A stretch of 17,022 nt of DNA from an uncultured Eubacteriales bacterium. GTDB lineage: Bacteria > Bacillota > Clostridia > Oscillospirales > Acutalibacteraceae. Under the pieces are notes generated by a model. It was not told where the DNA came from and did not search any database. It saw only the letters and a list, made by a program, of their open reading frames with translations. The translations under genes were made by a program, and so were the position numbers. Shown piece after piece: positions 1-7,430 of this stretch. The DNA lies in the NCBI GenBank assembly GCA_900313125.1, contig OMPZ01000049.1, positions 1-17,022 on the forward strand, given 5' to 3'. The number at the start of each line of letters is the position of its first letter. Position 1 is the stretch's first letter.

Positions 1-479
1 CAAGACTTACCGAGTACAAAAACTACCGTCCCAATTCCGAGTATCACGAGGGCAAGGGCGTTTGGACCATAAAGGCAGACATCGCACTCCCCTGCGCTAC
101 TCAGAACGAGCTTGATATCGACGACGCAAAGGCACTCGCCGCAAACGGCGTTATCGCAGTATGCGAGGGCGCAAATATGCCCACTACCGAGGAGGCTACA
201 AAGTACCTTCAGGACAACGGCATCTTCTTTATCCCCGGCAAGGCAGCAAACGCAGGCGGCGTTGCTACATCGGCGCTTGAAATGTCGCAGAACAGCGAGC
301 GCATGAGCTGGAGCTTTGAAGAGGTCGATTCCAAGCTCAAGAAGATCATGGAAAACCTCTACGCCAACATAGACGACGCCGCAAAGAGATACGGCATGGA
401 GGGCAACTACGTTGCAGGCGCGAACCTCGCCGGCTTCGAGAAGGTGCTCGACGCGATGAACGCTCAGGGCATCGTTTGA
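1..479 (+). CDS. gdhA: NADP-type glutamate dehydrogenase, C-terminal part (5' end outside window)
   Basis: This is the last 158 or so codons of a hexameric glutamate dehydrogenase, which reductively aminates 2-oxoglutarate to glutamate in the cytosol, normally with NADPH. The frame is open from the window edge (first whole codon at base 3) to TGA at 477-479. Recognisable family segments are KADIALPCATQNELD, then the stretch ending CEGANMPTT, which belongs to the nucleotide-binding and active-site region, and the C-terminal tail LDAMNAQGIV, close to the DAM-AQG ending of NADP-type enzymes. Coenzyme preference is inferred from this overall resemblance because the Rossmann fingerprint lies upstream of the window. 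A 50-codon gene follows 38 bp later, and the transhydrogenase operon lies about 430 bp downstream. Confidence 0.95.
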   Translation, partial: RLTEYKNYRPNSEYHEGKGVWTIKADIALPCATQNELDIDDAKALAANGVIAVCEGANMPTTEEATKYLQDNGIFFIPGKAANAGGVATSALEMSQNSERMSWSFEEVDSKLKKIMENLYANIDDAAKRYGMEGNYVAGANLAGFEKVLDAMNAQGIV

Positions 480-517
480 TAACGTTTTCTCAATTTTTTA
501 AACGGAGGAATGATCGT

Positions 518-670
518 ATGAAAGATGACAAAACAAAGACGGGTCTTATGCCCATTTGCCCGTTTACAGGCGAGCATCCGAAAATGCTCATCAATGTTCC
601 CGAACGTGACAAACGACTGGACGTTGTTACGGAAAGCGAATACACACAAAACACAGAAACCTACGATTAA
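518..670 (+). CDS. Small 50-residue protein of unknown function downstream of gdhA
   Basis: I do not recognise this family. The ATG at 518 is chosen because GGAGG (504-508) lies 9 nt upstream; the frame stays open a little further upstream, but no start there has a ribosome binding site. The product is hydrophilic and charged, with no signal peptide or membrane segment. It has a short central segment, MPICPFTGEHPKM, with the only cysteine, and an acidic Thr/Glu-rich tail. It begins 38 bp after the gdhA stop with no terminator between, so it is probably co-transcribed with gdhA. A role linked to glutamate dehydrogenase would be guesswork. The good Shine-Dalgarno makes translation plausible, but a chance frame cannot be excluded. 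Confidence 0.55.
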   Translation: MKDDKTKTGLMPICPFTGEHPKMLINVPERDKRLDVVTESEYTQNTETYD

Positions 671-691
671 CAGATCCCTCCCATCGTTCAA

Positions 692-727
692 AGAGCCGGG
701 TATCTCCTCTCCATTGTTTCCGGCTCT
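692..727 (+). repeat. Inverted repeat (8-bp arms) after the gdhA unit
   Basis: AGAGCCGG (692-699) and CCGGCTCT (720-727) are perfect reverse complements separated by a 20-nt pyrimidine-rich loop. No T-run follows, so it is not a canonical terminator. It could be a 3' stabilising hairpin. The rest of 671-912 contains the terminator at 781, no credible open frame, and no promoter for pntAA that I would defend. Confidence 0.4.
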
Positions 728-780
728 CATCAAATTCCGGCATACTCGTTAAGCTTACACAAGATCGGAGCGTGTCGGGC

Positions 781-830
781 GGCAGCATCGCATAAATTCT
801 ATGCGATGCTGCCTTGTGTTGTCTGTTTTA
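781..830 (+). terminator. Rho-independent terminator of the gdhA unit
   Basis: A perfect 13-bp stem (GGCAGCATCGCAT at 781-793 with its complement at 801-813) has a 7-nt loop and is followed by a T-rich stretch (TTGTGTTGTCTGTTTTATTT). It separates the gdhA/small-protein transcript from the transhydrogenase genes. Confidence 0.85.
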
Positions 831-912
831 TTTCGCCGTCTGACTAAAAAAATCGGTAAATATCGAACATTTTAATGCAGATGTGCTGTAAAAATCCGAA
901 AGGAGTAACATA

Positions 913-2034
913 ATGAAAAAAATACTTCTCTGCAAAGAGACCGACCCGAAGGAGACACGCACGGCTCTTATCCCCGACGATGTGAAGAAGCTCATCGCTA
1001 TGGGCTACGAGATCAAGGTCGTAAAGGGCACGGGCGAAAAAAGCGGTTTTTCCGACGACGCTTACGTCAAGGCGGGCGCGACGCTCGTTTCTTCAAACGA
1101 GGAGGGCTACAAGGGCAGCGAGATCGTGCTCAGGATACTCAAGCCGGAAAGCATTAAGGGTATCGAAGCCGAAACGCTGCATCTGAGCTATCTCGACCCG
1201 TTCAACGAAAAGAAGCTGCTCGGGGATATGGCTAAGGCAAAGCTTCAGGCCGTATCGCTGGAGATGATCCCGAGAACGACACTCGCTCAGAAGATGGACG
1301 TTCAGTCCTCGCAGACCTCGCTTGCGGGCTATGCCGCTGTCGTAAACGCAGCCGCGAGACTGCCCAAGATACTCCCCATGATGGTAACGCCGTCGGGTAC
1401 TATCAATCCGGCGAGGGTGTTCGTCATCGGCGTAGGCGTTGCCGGACTTCAGGCTATCGCTACGGCTAAGAGACTCGGCGCGAGAGTTGACGCCTTCGAC
1501 ACGCGCCCCGTCGTTGAAGAGCAGGTCAAGTCACTCGGCGCAAGCTTCGTTAAGATCGATCTCGGCGAGATGGGTCAGACGGATCAGGGCTACGCCAAGG
1601 AGCTTACACCCGAACAGATCGCCAAGCAGCAGGAAGCACAGGCGAAGGTCTGTGAACGCTCAGACATCGTTATCACCACGGCTAAGGTATTCGGCAGAAA
1701 GGCTCCCCGTCTTATCGGCAAGGACGTTCTCGACAGGATGAAGCCGGGCGCGGTCGTAGTTGACATGGCCGTTTCGACAGGCGGCAACGTCGAAGGCTCA
1801 AAGCTTTATGAGGAGGTCGTTCGCGACAACGGCGTTATCATCATGTCGGGCGATATGCTTGAGCGTCAGGTGCCCTTTGACGCGTCAAAAATGCTCTCGG
1901 GCAACTTCACGGCATTCCTCACACACTTCTACGACAAGGAAAGCAAGGAGCTCAAGGTAAACACCGACGACGAGATCATGAAGGGATGTCTGCTCACGCA
2001 AAACGGTCAGATAATCCACGAAAGATTCAAGTGA
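913..2034 (+). CDS. pntAA: NAD(P) transhydrogenase subunit alpha part 1 (NAD(H)-binding domain I)
   Basis: This 373-residue soluble subunit binds NAD(H) and transfers hydride to NADP+ bound by PntB, driven by proton entry through the membrane domain. The Rossmann motif GVGVAG is at about residues 173-178, followed by the FDTRP segment. The family loop is seen as RTTLAQKMD then SSQTSLAGY; R121, Q126 and D129 keep the spacing of the Arg-Gln-Asp triad known in domain I of the Rhodospirillum enzyme. Start ATG 913 has AAAGGAG (899-905) 7 nt upstream. The length matches the separate domain-I subunit of three-polypeptide transhydrogenases. pntAB follows after 34 bp and pntB immediately after that. 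Confidence 0.96.
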   Translation: MKKILLCKETDPKETRTALIPDDVKKLIAMGYEIKVVKGTGEKSGFSDDAYVKAGATLVSSNEEGYKGSEIVLRILKPESIKGIEAETLHLSYLDPFNEKKLLGDMAKAKLQAVSLEMIPRTTLAQKMDVQSSQTSLAGYAAVVNAAARLPKILPMMVTPSGTINPARVFVIGVGVAGLQAIATAKRLGARVDAFDTRPVVEEQVKSLGASFVKIDLGEMGQTDQGYAKELTPEQIAKQQEAQAKVCERSDIVITTAKVFGRKAPRLIGKDVLDRMKPGAVVVDMAVSTGGNVEGSKLYEEVVRDNGVIIMSGDMLERQVPFDASKMLSGNFTAFLTHFYDKESKELKVNTDDEIMKGCLLTQNGQIIHERFK

Positions 2035-2068
2035 TATCAAACAGATATATAGAAAGGAAAGAAAAAAT

Positions 2069-2374
2069 ATGGCGATCGGAGAAATACTTCTTCTTGTATT
2101 CGTATTTGTAATCGCAGGATTTCTGGGCGTTGAGCTTATCTCAAAGGTGCCCTCTCAGCTGCACACACCTCTTATGTCGGGTACCAACGCAATTTCGGGT
2201 ATCACGATCGTAGGCGCAATCTCCGCTACGGCAGTAGCGCTCCACACAGACGGTCTCATAAGCAATATCTGCGGCTTTGCGGCGATCGTGCTTGCGGCGA
2301 TCAACGTTGTGGGCGGCTACCTTGTGACCGACAGAATGCTCGAAATGTTCAAGAAGAAGGGAGACAAGAAGTAA
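2069..2374 (+). CDS. pntAB: NAD(P) transhydrogenase subunit alpha part 2 (membrane anchor)
   Basis: This 101-residue hydrophobic subunit supplies the first helices of the proton-translocating membrane domain II, which is fused to domain I in enterobacterial PntA. The sequence shows an N-terminal membrane helix (about residues 4-22, ending GFLGVELISKVP), the conserved HTPLMSGTNAISGI loop, and two further helices before a lysine-rich end. A purine-rich AGAAAGGAAAG lies just before ATG 2069. Its TAA abuts the GTG start of pntB with no gap, so the two are probably translationally coupled. Confidence 0.95.
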   Translation: MAIGEILLLVFVFVIAGFLGVELISKVPSQLHTPLMSGTNAISGITIVGAISATAVALHTDGLISNICGFAAIVLAAINVVGGYLVTDRMLEMFKKKGDKK

Positions 2375-3811
2375 GTGAACTGGGAAAACATAAGCGTCAT
2401 CGCGACGACTATTTTGTACATGGTATCATCTATCCTGTTCATCAGGGGCATCAAGCTTTTGGGAAAAGCCGACACGGCGCGCAGGGGCAACCTGCTCTCC
2501 TCGGTCGGTATGCTTATCGCAGTCGTTACCGTTCTTCTTGAAAAGAACGTAACAGACACGCTGACTCAGCCGCCAATGCAGAACGCGTATCTCTGGGCGG
2601 CTGCCGCGATCGCACTAGGCAGCGTGATCGGCGCTGTATGGGCTAAGAAGGTCGAAATGACCGGAATGCCGCAGCTTGTCGCTCTGTTCAACGGCTTCGG
2701 CGGACTTTCGTCGCTGCTCGTTGCTCTCACTCAGTATATGACCGACAAAAACATCAACGTATTCTCGAGCATCGCGCTCGGACTTACAATAGCTATCGGC
2801 GCTATCGCCTTTACCGGCTCGATCGTTGCATGGGGCAAGCTCTCCGGCAAGATGTTCAAAAAGAACGTCGCTATCCCCGGCAAGAATTTCATCAACGGTC
2901 TGCTTGCGGCAGTAGGTCTGGCGGGCGTTTGTATCTACGCGCTCAGCATTGCGGGCGTACTTGACTCTGATATCGGCAAGATCGGCATCATCATTGTCAC
3001 CGCGGCATATCTTATTCTCGGTCTTACGATGGTCGTTGCTATCGGCGGCGGCGATATGCCCGTTATCATCTCGCTGCTCAACGCATTTTCGGGTCTTGCG
3101 GCTGCGTTCGCGGGTCTTTCGATCTCGAACTCCGTGCTCGTTGTCTCGGGCTGCCTTGTAGGTACGTCGGGACTTATCCTTACGCTCATCATGTGCAAGG
3201 CGATGAACAGAACGCTTTACAGCCTGCTGTTCGGCAGCTTCGGCGCGTCGGCTAAGAAGGGCGCTTCCGGCGAACAGAAGGAGCCGAAGTCGATGTCCGT
3301 TGAGGACGCGTACCTCATTCTTGAAGCCGCAAGCTCGGTAGTATTTATCCCCGGCTACGGCATGGCTGTAGCGCAGGCGCAGCACGCCGTTAAGGAGCTT
3401 TGCGACAAGCTCGAGGAAAACGGCGCGGAGGTAAGCTTCGCGATCCACCCCGTTGCGGGACGTATGCCCGGACACATGAACGTGCTTCTCGCCGAGGCAA
3501 ACGTTCCCTACGAGCAGCTTAAAACGGCCGACGAGATGAACCCGCAGATGGCTAACACCGACGTCGCTATCGTTATCGGCGCAAACGACGTTGTAAACCC
3601 GTCGGCTATCAGCGACGAGACCTCTCCCCTTTACGGTATGCCTATCATCAACGCGTTTGAAGCGCGCACGGTATTCGTGCTCAAGCGCGGCAAGGGAACA
3701 GGCTTCTCCGGCGTTGAAAACCCGCTGTTCACAAATGACAACACGGTCATGATCTACGGCGACGCAAAACAGACGGTATCTTCGCTCGTAAGCGAATTTG
3801 ACGAAGCATAA
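2375..3811 (+). CDS. pntB: NAD(P) transhydrogenase subunit beta (membrane domain II and NADP(H)-binding domain III)
   Basis: This 478-residue subunit carries most of the proton channel and the NADP(H) site. About eight to nine hydrophobic helices fill residues 1-285. Domain III follows with GYGMAVAQAQ (327-336), HPVAGRMPGHMNVLLAEA (358-375), GANDVVNP (402-409) and KRGKGTGFSG (437-446), all hallmarks of the NADP-binding fold. The start is GTG 2375, directly after the pntAB stop; no better-placed ATG exists and the protein aligns with the family from here. The length is normal for PntB. The operon ends at the hairpin 3832-3865. Confidence 0.96.
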   Translation: MNWENISVIATTILYMVSSILFIRGIKLLGKADTARRGNLLSSVGMLIAVVTVLLEKNVTDTLTQPPMQNAYLWAAAAIALGSVIGAVWAKKVEMTGMPQLVALFNGFGGLSSLLVALTQYMTDKNINVFSSIALGLTIAIGAIAFTGSIVAWGKLSGKMFKKNVAIPGKNFINGLLAAVGLAGVCIYALSIAGVLDSDIGKIGIIIVTAAYLILGLTMVVAIGGGDMPVIISLLNAFSGLAAAFAGLSISNSVLVVSGCLVGTSGLILTLIMCKAMNRTLYSLLFGSFGASAKKGASGEQKEPKSMSVEDAYLILEAASSVVFIPGYGMAVAQAQHAVKELCDKLEENGAEVSFAIHPVAGRMPGHMNVLLAEANVPYEQLKTADEMNPQMANTDVAIVIGANDVVNPSAISDETSPLYGMPIINAFEARTVFVLKRGKGTGFSGVENPLFTNDNTVMIYGDAKQTVSSLVSEFDEA

Positions 3812-3831
3812 ATAATACGTTTACTCATAAT

Positions 3832-3865
3832 AAAGCTCCGCTCAACGGCGGGGCTTTTCGTTTTT
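3832..3865 (+). terminator. Rho-independent terminator of the pnt operon
   Basis: AAAGCTCCGC (3832-3841) pairs with GCGGGGCTTT (3848-3857), 10 bp with one G-T pair and a 6-nt loop, followed by TCGTTTTTG. It lies 20 bp after the pntB stop. Confidence 0.9.
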
Positions 3866-3946
3866 GCTTTAAAAATCGACCTGCCGTAAAGTAAATAAAT
3901 ATAAAAAAGAAAGATACTTCTATATTTTTCTTGTTTGGAATACCGC

Positions 3947-3975
3947 TTGAAAAAAAGCAGTAATAATGGTATTAT
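3947..3975 (+). promoter_or_regulatory. Sigma-A type promoter for the glycosyltransferase operon
   Basis: TTGAAA (3947-3952), a 17-bp spacer, and TATTAT (3970-3975) sit in an AT-rich region after the pnt terminator. They predict a start near 3982 and a leader of about 85 nt. The rest of 3866-4066 has no gene. Confidence 0.7.
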
Positions 3976-4009
3976 CATGATGTTTGAGAATCTTTGATAC
4001 AAATTGTAA

Positions 4010-4043
4010 GAATGTGCCGACCCAAGCTCTATCCCGCACATTC
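4010..4043 (+). promoter_or_regulatory. Leader inverted repeat just upstream of the glycosyltransferase ribosome binding site
   Basis: GAATGTGC (4010-4017) and GCACATTC (4036-4043) are perfect 8-bp arms around an 18-nt loop, inside the predicted 5' leader. The right arm ends right before the purine-rich AGGAAGGAAAAGG (4044-4056). It has no U-run, so it is not a terminator. It may be an mRNA structure affecting translation or a protein-binding site; the sequence alone does not say which. Confidence 0.45.
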
Positions 4044-4066
4044 AGGAAGGAAAAGGTATTTTATTT

Positions 4067-5035
4067 ATGAGCAAAAAGCCGAGCAAGCTGTGGATCATCA
4101 TTCCATGCTACAACGAAGAAAATGTTCTTCCGATCACATCGGAGCTTTTTCTTAACGAACTCAAGGATCTTATAGGAAAGAAAAAGATCACAGATGACAG
4201 CCGCATTCTTTTTGTTAACGATGGCAGTAAGGACAAGACCTGGCAGATCATCAGCGATCTTGCAAAATCGGATCCACACTACATCGGTATAAGTCAAAGC
4301 CGGAACAGAGGTCATCAAAACGCTGTTCTCGCCGGACTTATGGAGGCAAAGGACAAGGCTGACATCACTATCTCTATCGACTGCGACGGTCAGGACGATA
4401 TCACCGCAATGGAGGCTATGGTAGACGAATACCACAACGGTAACGAGGTAGTTTACGGCGTAAGAAATAAGAGAAAAACCGATACCTTCTTCAAAAGATT
4501 TACCGCAGAGAGCTTTTACAAGCTCCTCAACTCAATGGGTGCGGAGGTCGTATTCAATCACGCCGACTACAGGCTTATTTCCGCGCGTGTTTTGAAGGAG
4601 TTTGCCGAGTTCAAGGAGGTCAACCTTTTCCTTCGCGGACTGATCCCGCTCGTTGGTTTCAAAAGCACCTCTGTTTACTATGAACGCCATGAAAGAATGG
4701 CCGGCGAATCGCATTATCCTCTGAGCAAAATGCTCGGACTCGCTTTCGACGGCATAACAAGTCTTAGTGTTCGCCCGATACAGATGATCACGATGTTCGG
4801 CTGCTTTGTAGCCGTAATGAGCTTTATCGGAATTCTCTGGGCTATCATTGCCGTGATCCTCGGTCAGACGGTACAAGGCTGGGCGAGCATGACCTGCATT
4901 ATCTGCTTCTTCAGCGGTATCCAGCTCGTTTCACTCGGTATTATCGGCAACTATATAGGCAAAATATATATGGAGGTCAAGCACCGTCCGAGGTATATCA
5001 TCAGCGAAAGGACATGGGAGAAAAATGACGAATAG
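4067..5035 (+). CDS. GtrB-like family 2 glycosyltransferase (polyprenyl-phosphate type)
   Basis: This 322-residue protein is expected to transfer a sugar from a nucleotide donor to polyprenyl phosphate at the inner membrane face, as dolichyl-phosphate-mannose-synthase/GtrB relatives do. The GT-A domain opens with IIPCYNEE (11-18). VNDGSKD (50-56), the SRNRGHQNAVLAG segment (78-90) and the metal-binding DCDGQDD (105-111) follow, then DYRL (167-170) and RMAGESHYPL (210-219). Two C-terminal membrane helices lie at about 241-265 and 271-298, with a positive tail, as in GtrB. ATG 4067 has AAAAGG 10 nt upstream. The next gene begins 11 nt after its stop, so the pair is an operon. No GtrA-type flippase gene is seen here. 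The sugar is unknown. Confidence 0.88.
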   Translation: MSKKPSKLWIIIPCYNEENVLPITSELFLNELKDLIGKKKITDDSRILFVNDGSKDKTWQIISDLAKSDPHYIGISQSRNRGHQNAVLAGLMEAKDKADITISIDCDGQDDITAMEAMVDEYHNGNEVVYGVRNKRKTDTFFKRFTAESFYKLLNSMGAEVVFNHADYRLISARVLKEFAEFKEVNLFLRGLIPLVGFKSTSVYYERHERMAGESHYPLSKMLGLAFDGITSLSVRPIQMITMFGCFVAVMSFIGILWAIIAVILGQTVQGWASMTCIICFFSGIQLVSLGIIGNYIGKIYMEVKHRPRYIISERTWEKNDE

Positions 5036-5046
5036 GGAGATAAATT

Positions 5047-6492
5047 ATGCTGTTTACTAAAAAAAGAATCCGACAGATAGCTGTCGTAAGTCTGGTCGTT
5101 TTGATAGTCAGCTTGATACCTATTCTGGCTGCATCATTTTACGCACATCAAACACATGATGACTTCGGTTATTCGATCCGAGTACATAACGCTGTGGAGA
5201 ATGGTGACAACATTTTTCAGCTATTTTCGGAAGGTATAAAAGAAACGGCAGAACGATATCATACATGGCAAGGTACTTATTCAGCCATTTTCATCTTTTC
5301 AATGCAGCCCGGAGCTTTTTCAGAAAAAACATATTTCTTGTCAACGTTTCTGATATTAGCTGCACTTATTTTTTCTACAGCCTTTCTTTTCAGTACAATA
5401 TTTAAGGCTTTGAATCTTGAAAAGGAATATGCCACTATCATCTCTTCTATCATACTGTTTTTGTCTATACAGTTTGTTTACGACAAAAGTCAGGCATTTT
5501 ATTGGTGGAACGGAGCATCTTACTATACTGTATTCTATTCGTTCGCGCTGATCATGTTTGCGTTTTTGATAAAGCTTTACACAGAGAAAAAGAAAAACCT
5601 GAGGATCACTTATCTGATAGCGTCACTTTTATTGGCTTTTGTTATTGGCGGTGGTAATTATTCTACCGCACTATGCACATTGGTAATTCTTACACTTGCA
5701 ATTGCGCTTTTGATAAAAGAAAAGAAAAAAGACGCCATTTCCTTCTCGGCAGTTTTTGTTGTGCTTATGGTCGGCTTGGCTATTAGTGCTGCTGCACCCG
5801 GCAACAGCGTAAGAGCCGGACTTTATAACGGGTACTCCCCTGTTCAGGCTGTTTATCAATCTATTGCAAACGCAGCTCATTTCTTCTACGAGTGGGCAGG
5901 ACTTCCGCAGATTGCTGCTTTTACTTTGATCGCAATGATCGTTTACCGACTGACAAAACGGATTAACTTTGATTTCAAATATCCGCTTGCAGTATGCATT
6001 CTTACATTTCTTGTTTTTGCAACACAAATAACACCTCCGCTTTACGCCATGGGGCATGTTGGCGGCGGTCGACAGGTAAATATTTATTATTATTCGTATT
6101 ACCTTGTCTCTGTTATAAACTTGTTCTACATTTGCGGTTGGATTAACAAACAGGGATTCTTTTCCATCCACGAAAAAAAGCTCAAACCTGTTCTTTATCG
6201 TTACATAATAATAGCCGTTCTGATTGTTTTTAGCATTGGCTGTTGGGGACATGGCGTTAAAAATATGACTTCGTTTGACACTTCGATCGCTTTACTCGAC
6301 GGAACCGCAAAGGAGTACAGCAAAGAATACTTTGAAACGATCGCCGAAGTTAAACGAGGTGAAAGTGTTGTCTCCGAAATAGAGACCGTTCCTGATTTTT
6401 TCCTTGATTTCGGTTTAGGCACGAGTCCTGATTATTGGGTCAACAGACAAATATCGACATATTATCATAATGATGGTATAGTAAAAAAATAA
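5047..6492 (+). CDS. Polytopic membrane protein, probable DUF6056/GT-C-type glycosyltransferase
   Basis: This 481-residue integral membrane protein has an N-terminal anchor (about 11-32), a first external loop containing THDDFGY (residues 36-42), and roughly ten further helices up to about residue 406. A soluble C-terminal tail follows. An acidic pair just after the first helix is typical of GT-C glycosyltransferases that use lipid-linked sugars, and the overall look matches DUF6056 proteins. I infer that it uses the sugar lipid made by the upstream GtrB-like enzyme to modify a wall or surface glycan. GGGAGA overlapping the preceding stop (5035-5040) is the ribosome binding site. Base composition is clearly more AT-rich and codon use looser than in pntB or the genes downstream, which hints at transfer. 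Family assignment is moderate. Confidence 0.7.
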   Translation: MLFTKKRIRQIAVVSLVVLIVSLIPILAASFYAHQTHDDFGYSIRVHNAVENGDNIFQLFSEGIKETAERYHTWQGTYSAIFIFSMQPGAFSEKTYFLSTFLILAALIFSTAFLFSTIFKALNLEKEYATIISSIILFLSIQFVYDKSQAFYWWNGASYYTVFYSFALIMFAFLIKLYTEKKKNLRITYLIASLLLAFVIGGGNYSTALCTLVILTLAIALLIKEKKKDAISFSAVFVVLMVGLAISAAAPGNSVRAGLYNGYSPVQAVYQSIANAAHFFYEWAGLPQIAAFTLIAMIVYRLTKRINFDFKYPLAVCILTFLVFATQITPPLYAMGHVGGGRQVNIYYYSYYLVSVINLFYICGWINKQGFFSIHEKKLKPVLYRYIIIAVLIVFSIGCWGHGVKNMTSFDTSIALLDGTAKEYSKEYFETIAEVKRGESVVSEIETVPDFFLDFGLGTSPDYWVNRQISTYYHNDGIVKK

Positions 6493-6508
6493 AACACCTT
6501 ATGCTTAC

Positions 6509-6552
6509 GGCTGCCGCAGATCAAACGTTTGCGGCAGCCTTTACAATTTTTC
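6509..6552 (+). terminator. Rho-independent terminator of the glycosyltransferase operon
   Basis: GGCTGCCGCA (6509-6518) and TGCGGCAGCC (6530-6539) form a perfect 10-bp stem with an 11-nt loop, followed by TTTTACAATTTTT. Confidence 0.88.
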
Positions 6553-6612
6553 ACCGACAAAAGGTTTGTTATTTTTTAAAATGTTGGTTTGTCAATGATG
6601 TATTACACTTTT

Positions 6613-6834
6613 TCAAGGAAAAATAACCTCGCCAGTATCTAAAAAGTGATCAAGAAATTCACGAGGAGATTTCCAACCGAGAGGGCGCATAGGAAAGTTG
6701 TTGTATTTCCTGTTGTGTACAGCTAATTGCTTTCTAAAGTCTTCAAATGAGTAGAATTTATGGGAAGCGTAGAAGTATTCGTTGTCCTTGCGATTATCAT
6801 GATATTCTTCGGTCTGCACTCTGTCGGATTTCAT
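6613..6834 (-). pseudogene. DDE (rve) transposase remnant, C-terminal end only
   Basis: Read on the minus strand, the frame ending with TGA at 6613-6615 encodes about 58 residues typical of the C-terminus of IS3/IS481-like integrase-core transposases. It shows RKDNEYFYASHKFYS, then FEDFRKQLAVHNRKYNN, FPMRPLGWKSPREF, and the end LDTGEVIFP. Upstream of RKDNE (plus-strand positions above about 6793) the sequence no longer looks like the expected segment around the catalytic glutamate. The DDE core, the start codon and one end of the element are missing. The AT-rich 6541-6612 probably holds the surviving element end, but I could not define a terminal repeat. It is non-functional and lies against another broken gene. 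Confidence 0.75.
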
Positions 6835-7382
6835 GTAAACAGCGAGAAGGAGTCTGTCACGGTCGGATTTATCTGCACCGGCGACGAAAGCACGCCTTAC
6901 AGCGCGAACTTCCTGCGGCAGCCTGCGAAGGCTATAAGGGCGAGCACGCCGTTTATCACATTTCGTTTAGCGAGGACATGACCGACACAGCGCCAAACAC
7001 CTCTATGATCGGCGCGCGCACCGACTGGGCGCCGTACATCTGCTCGGCGGTAGACGCTGTGATTAAAAACGTCAGGATCGAGGATACCATCTCCGGCAGC
7101 GTACACGGTAACGACGCAGGCGGAAGCTTTGCCGACGGCTGGGTAAAAACGCTCGATCTGAACCGCGCCATCGCACCGAAGGGCGGCGAGGATATCATGA
7201 ACGACACTATCGCCGATCTGAAAAACGGACGCTGCCATATTTTCGTCGGTGACTACGTCGGTGCCGACCCAGACAACGAGTCCGATACATACGATCTGTC
7301 GACGGAGTATCACGAGTGCAAAAACAGCTCGACTCCGACGTTCCATTACATCTTGAAGGATATCGTTACAATAGAAGAATAA
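6835..7382 (+). pseudogene. BMP-family ABC transporter substrate-binding protein, broken by truncation and internal deletion
   Basis: Two pieces of one gene are seen. In frame 1, 6835-6912 encodes about 26 residues ending VGFICTGDESTPYSANF, the usual first strand of the mature lipoprotein. In frame 3, from about 6915 to TAA 7380-7382, about 155 residues of the C-terminal lobe follow, including CEGYKGEHAVYHISF, TDTAPNTSMIGARTDWAPY, the GSVHGNDAG segment and SSTPTFHYILKDI. The signal peptide and start are gone, replaced by the transposase remnant. Roughly half of the usual 350-390 residue protein is missing between the pieces, and the junction shifts frame. Intact relatives bind nucleosides or similar solutes for ABC import. 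No permease or ATPase gene lies nearby. Confidence 0.85.
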
Positions 7383-7386
7383 ATTA

Positions 7387-7430
7387 AAAACTCCGTGATG
7401 AGAGCTTGATCTCACACGGAGTTTTCTTTT
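7387..7430. terminator. Bidirectional terminator between the BMP pseudogene and the aldo/keto reductase gene
   Basis: AAAACTCCGTG (7387-7397) pairs perfectly with CACGGAGTTTT (7415-7425). An inner TGAGA/TCTCA stem (7399-7403 with 7410-7414) extends it. T-runs occur on both strands outside the stem, so it can stop convergent transcription. Its survival beside the pseudogene shows where the lost operon ended. Confidence 0.88.

Noticed and set aside
692..727. Terminator call for the inverted repeat AGAGCCGG/CCGGCTCT
   Set aside because: No T-run follows and the loop is 20 nt; the hairpin at 781-813 is the convincing terminator.
2615..3475. 286-codon open frame on the minus strand inside pntB
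   Set aside because: Arg/Asp/Glu-rich shadow of a well-recognised gene, with no ribosome binding site.
5671..6252. 193-codon minus-strand frame inside the DUF6056-type gene
   Set aside because: Shadow of a hydrophobic membrane-protein frame; no start signal.
6747..6834. Apparent N-terminus of a 211-residue plus-strand protein running through 7382
   Set aside because: Its first part is antisense to the transposase remnant and then reads the BMP fragment out of frame; only the part after about 6915 is real BMP coding sequence.
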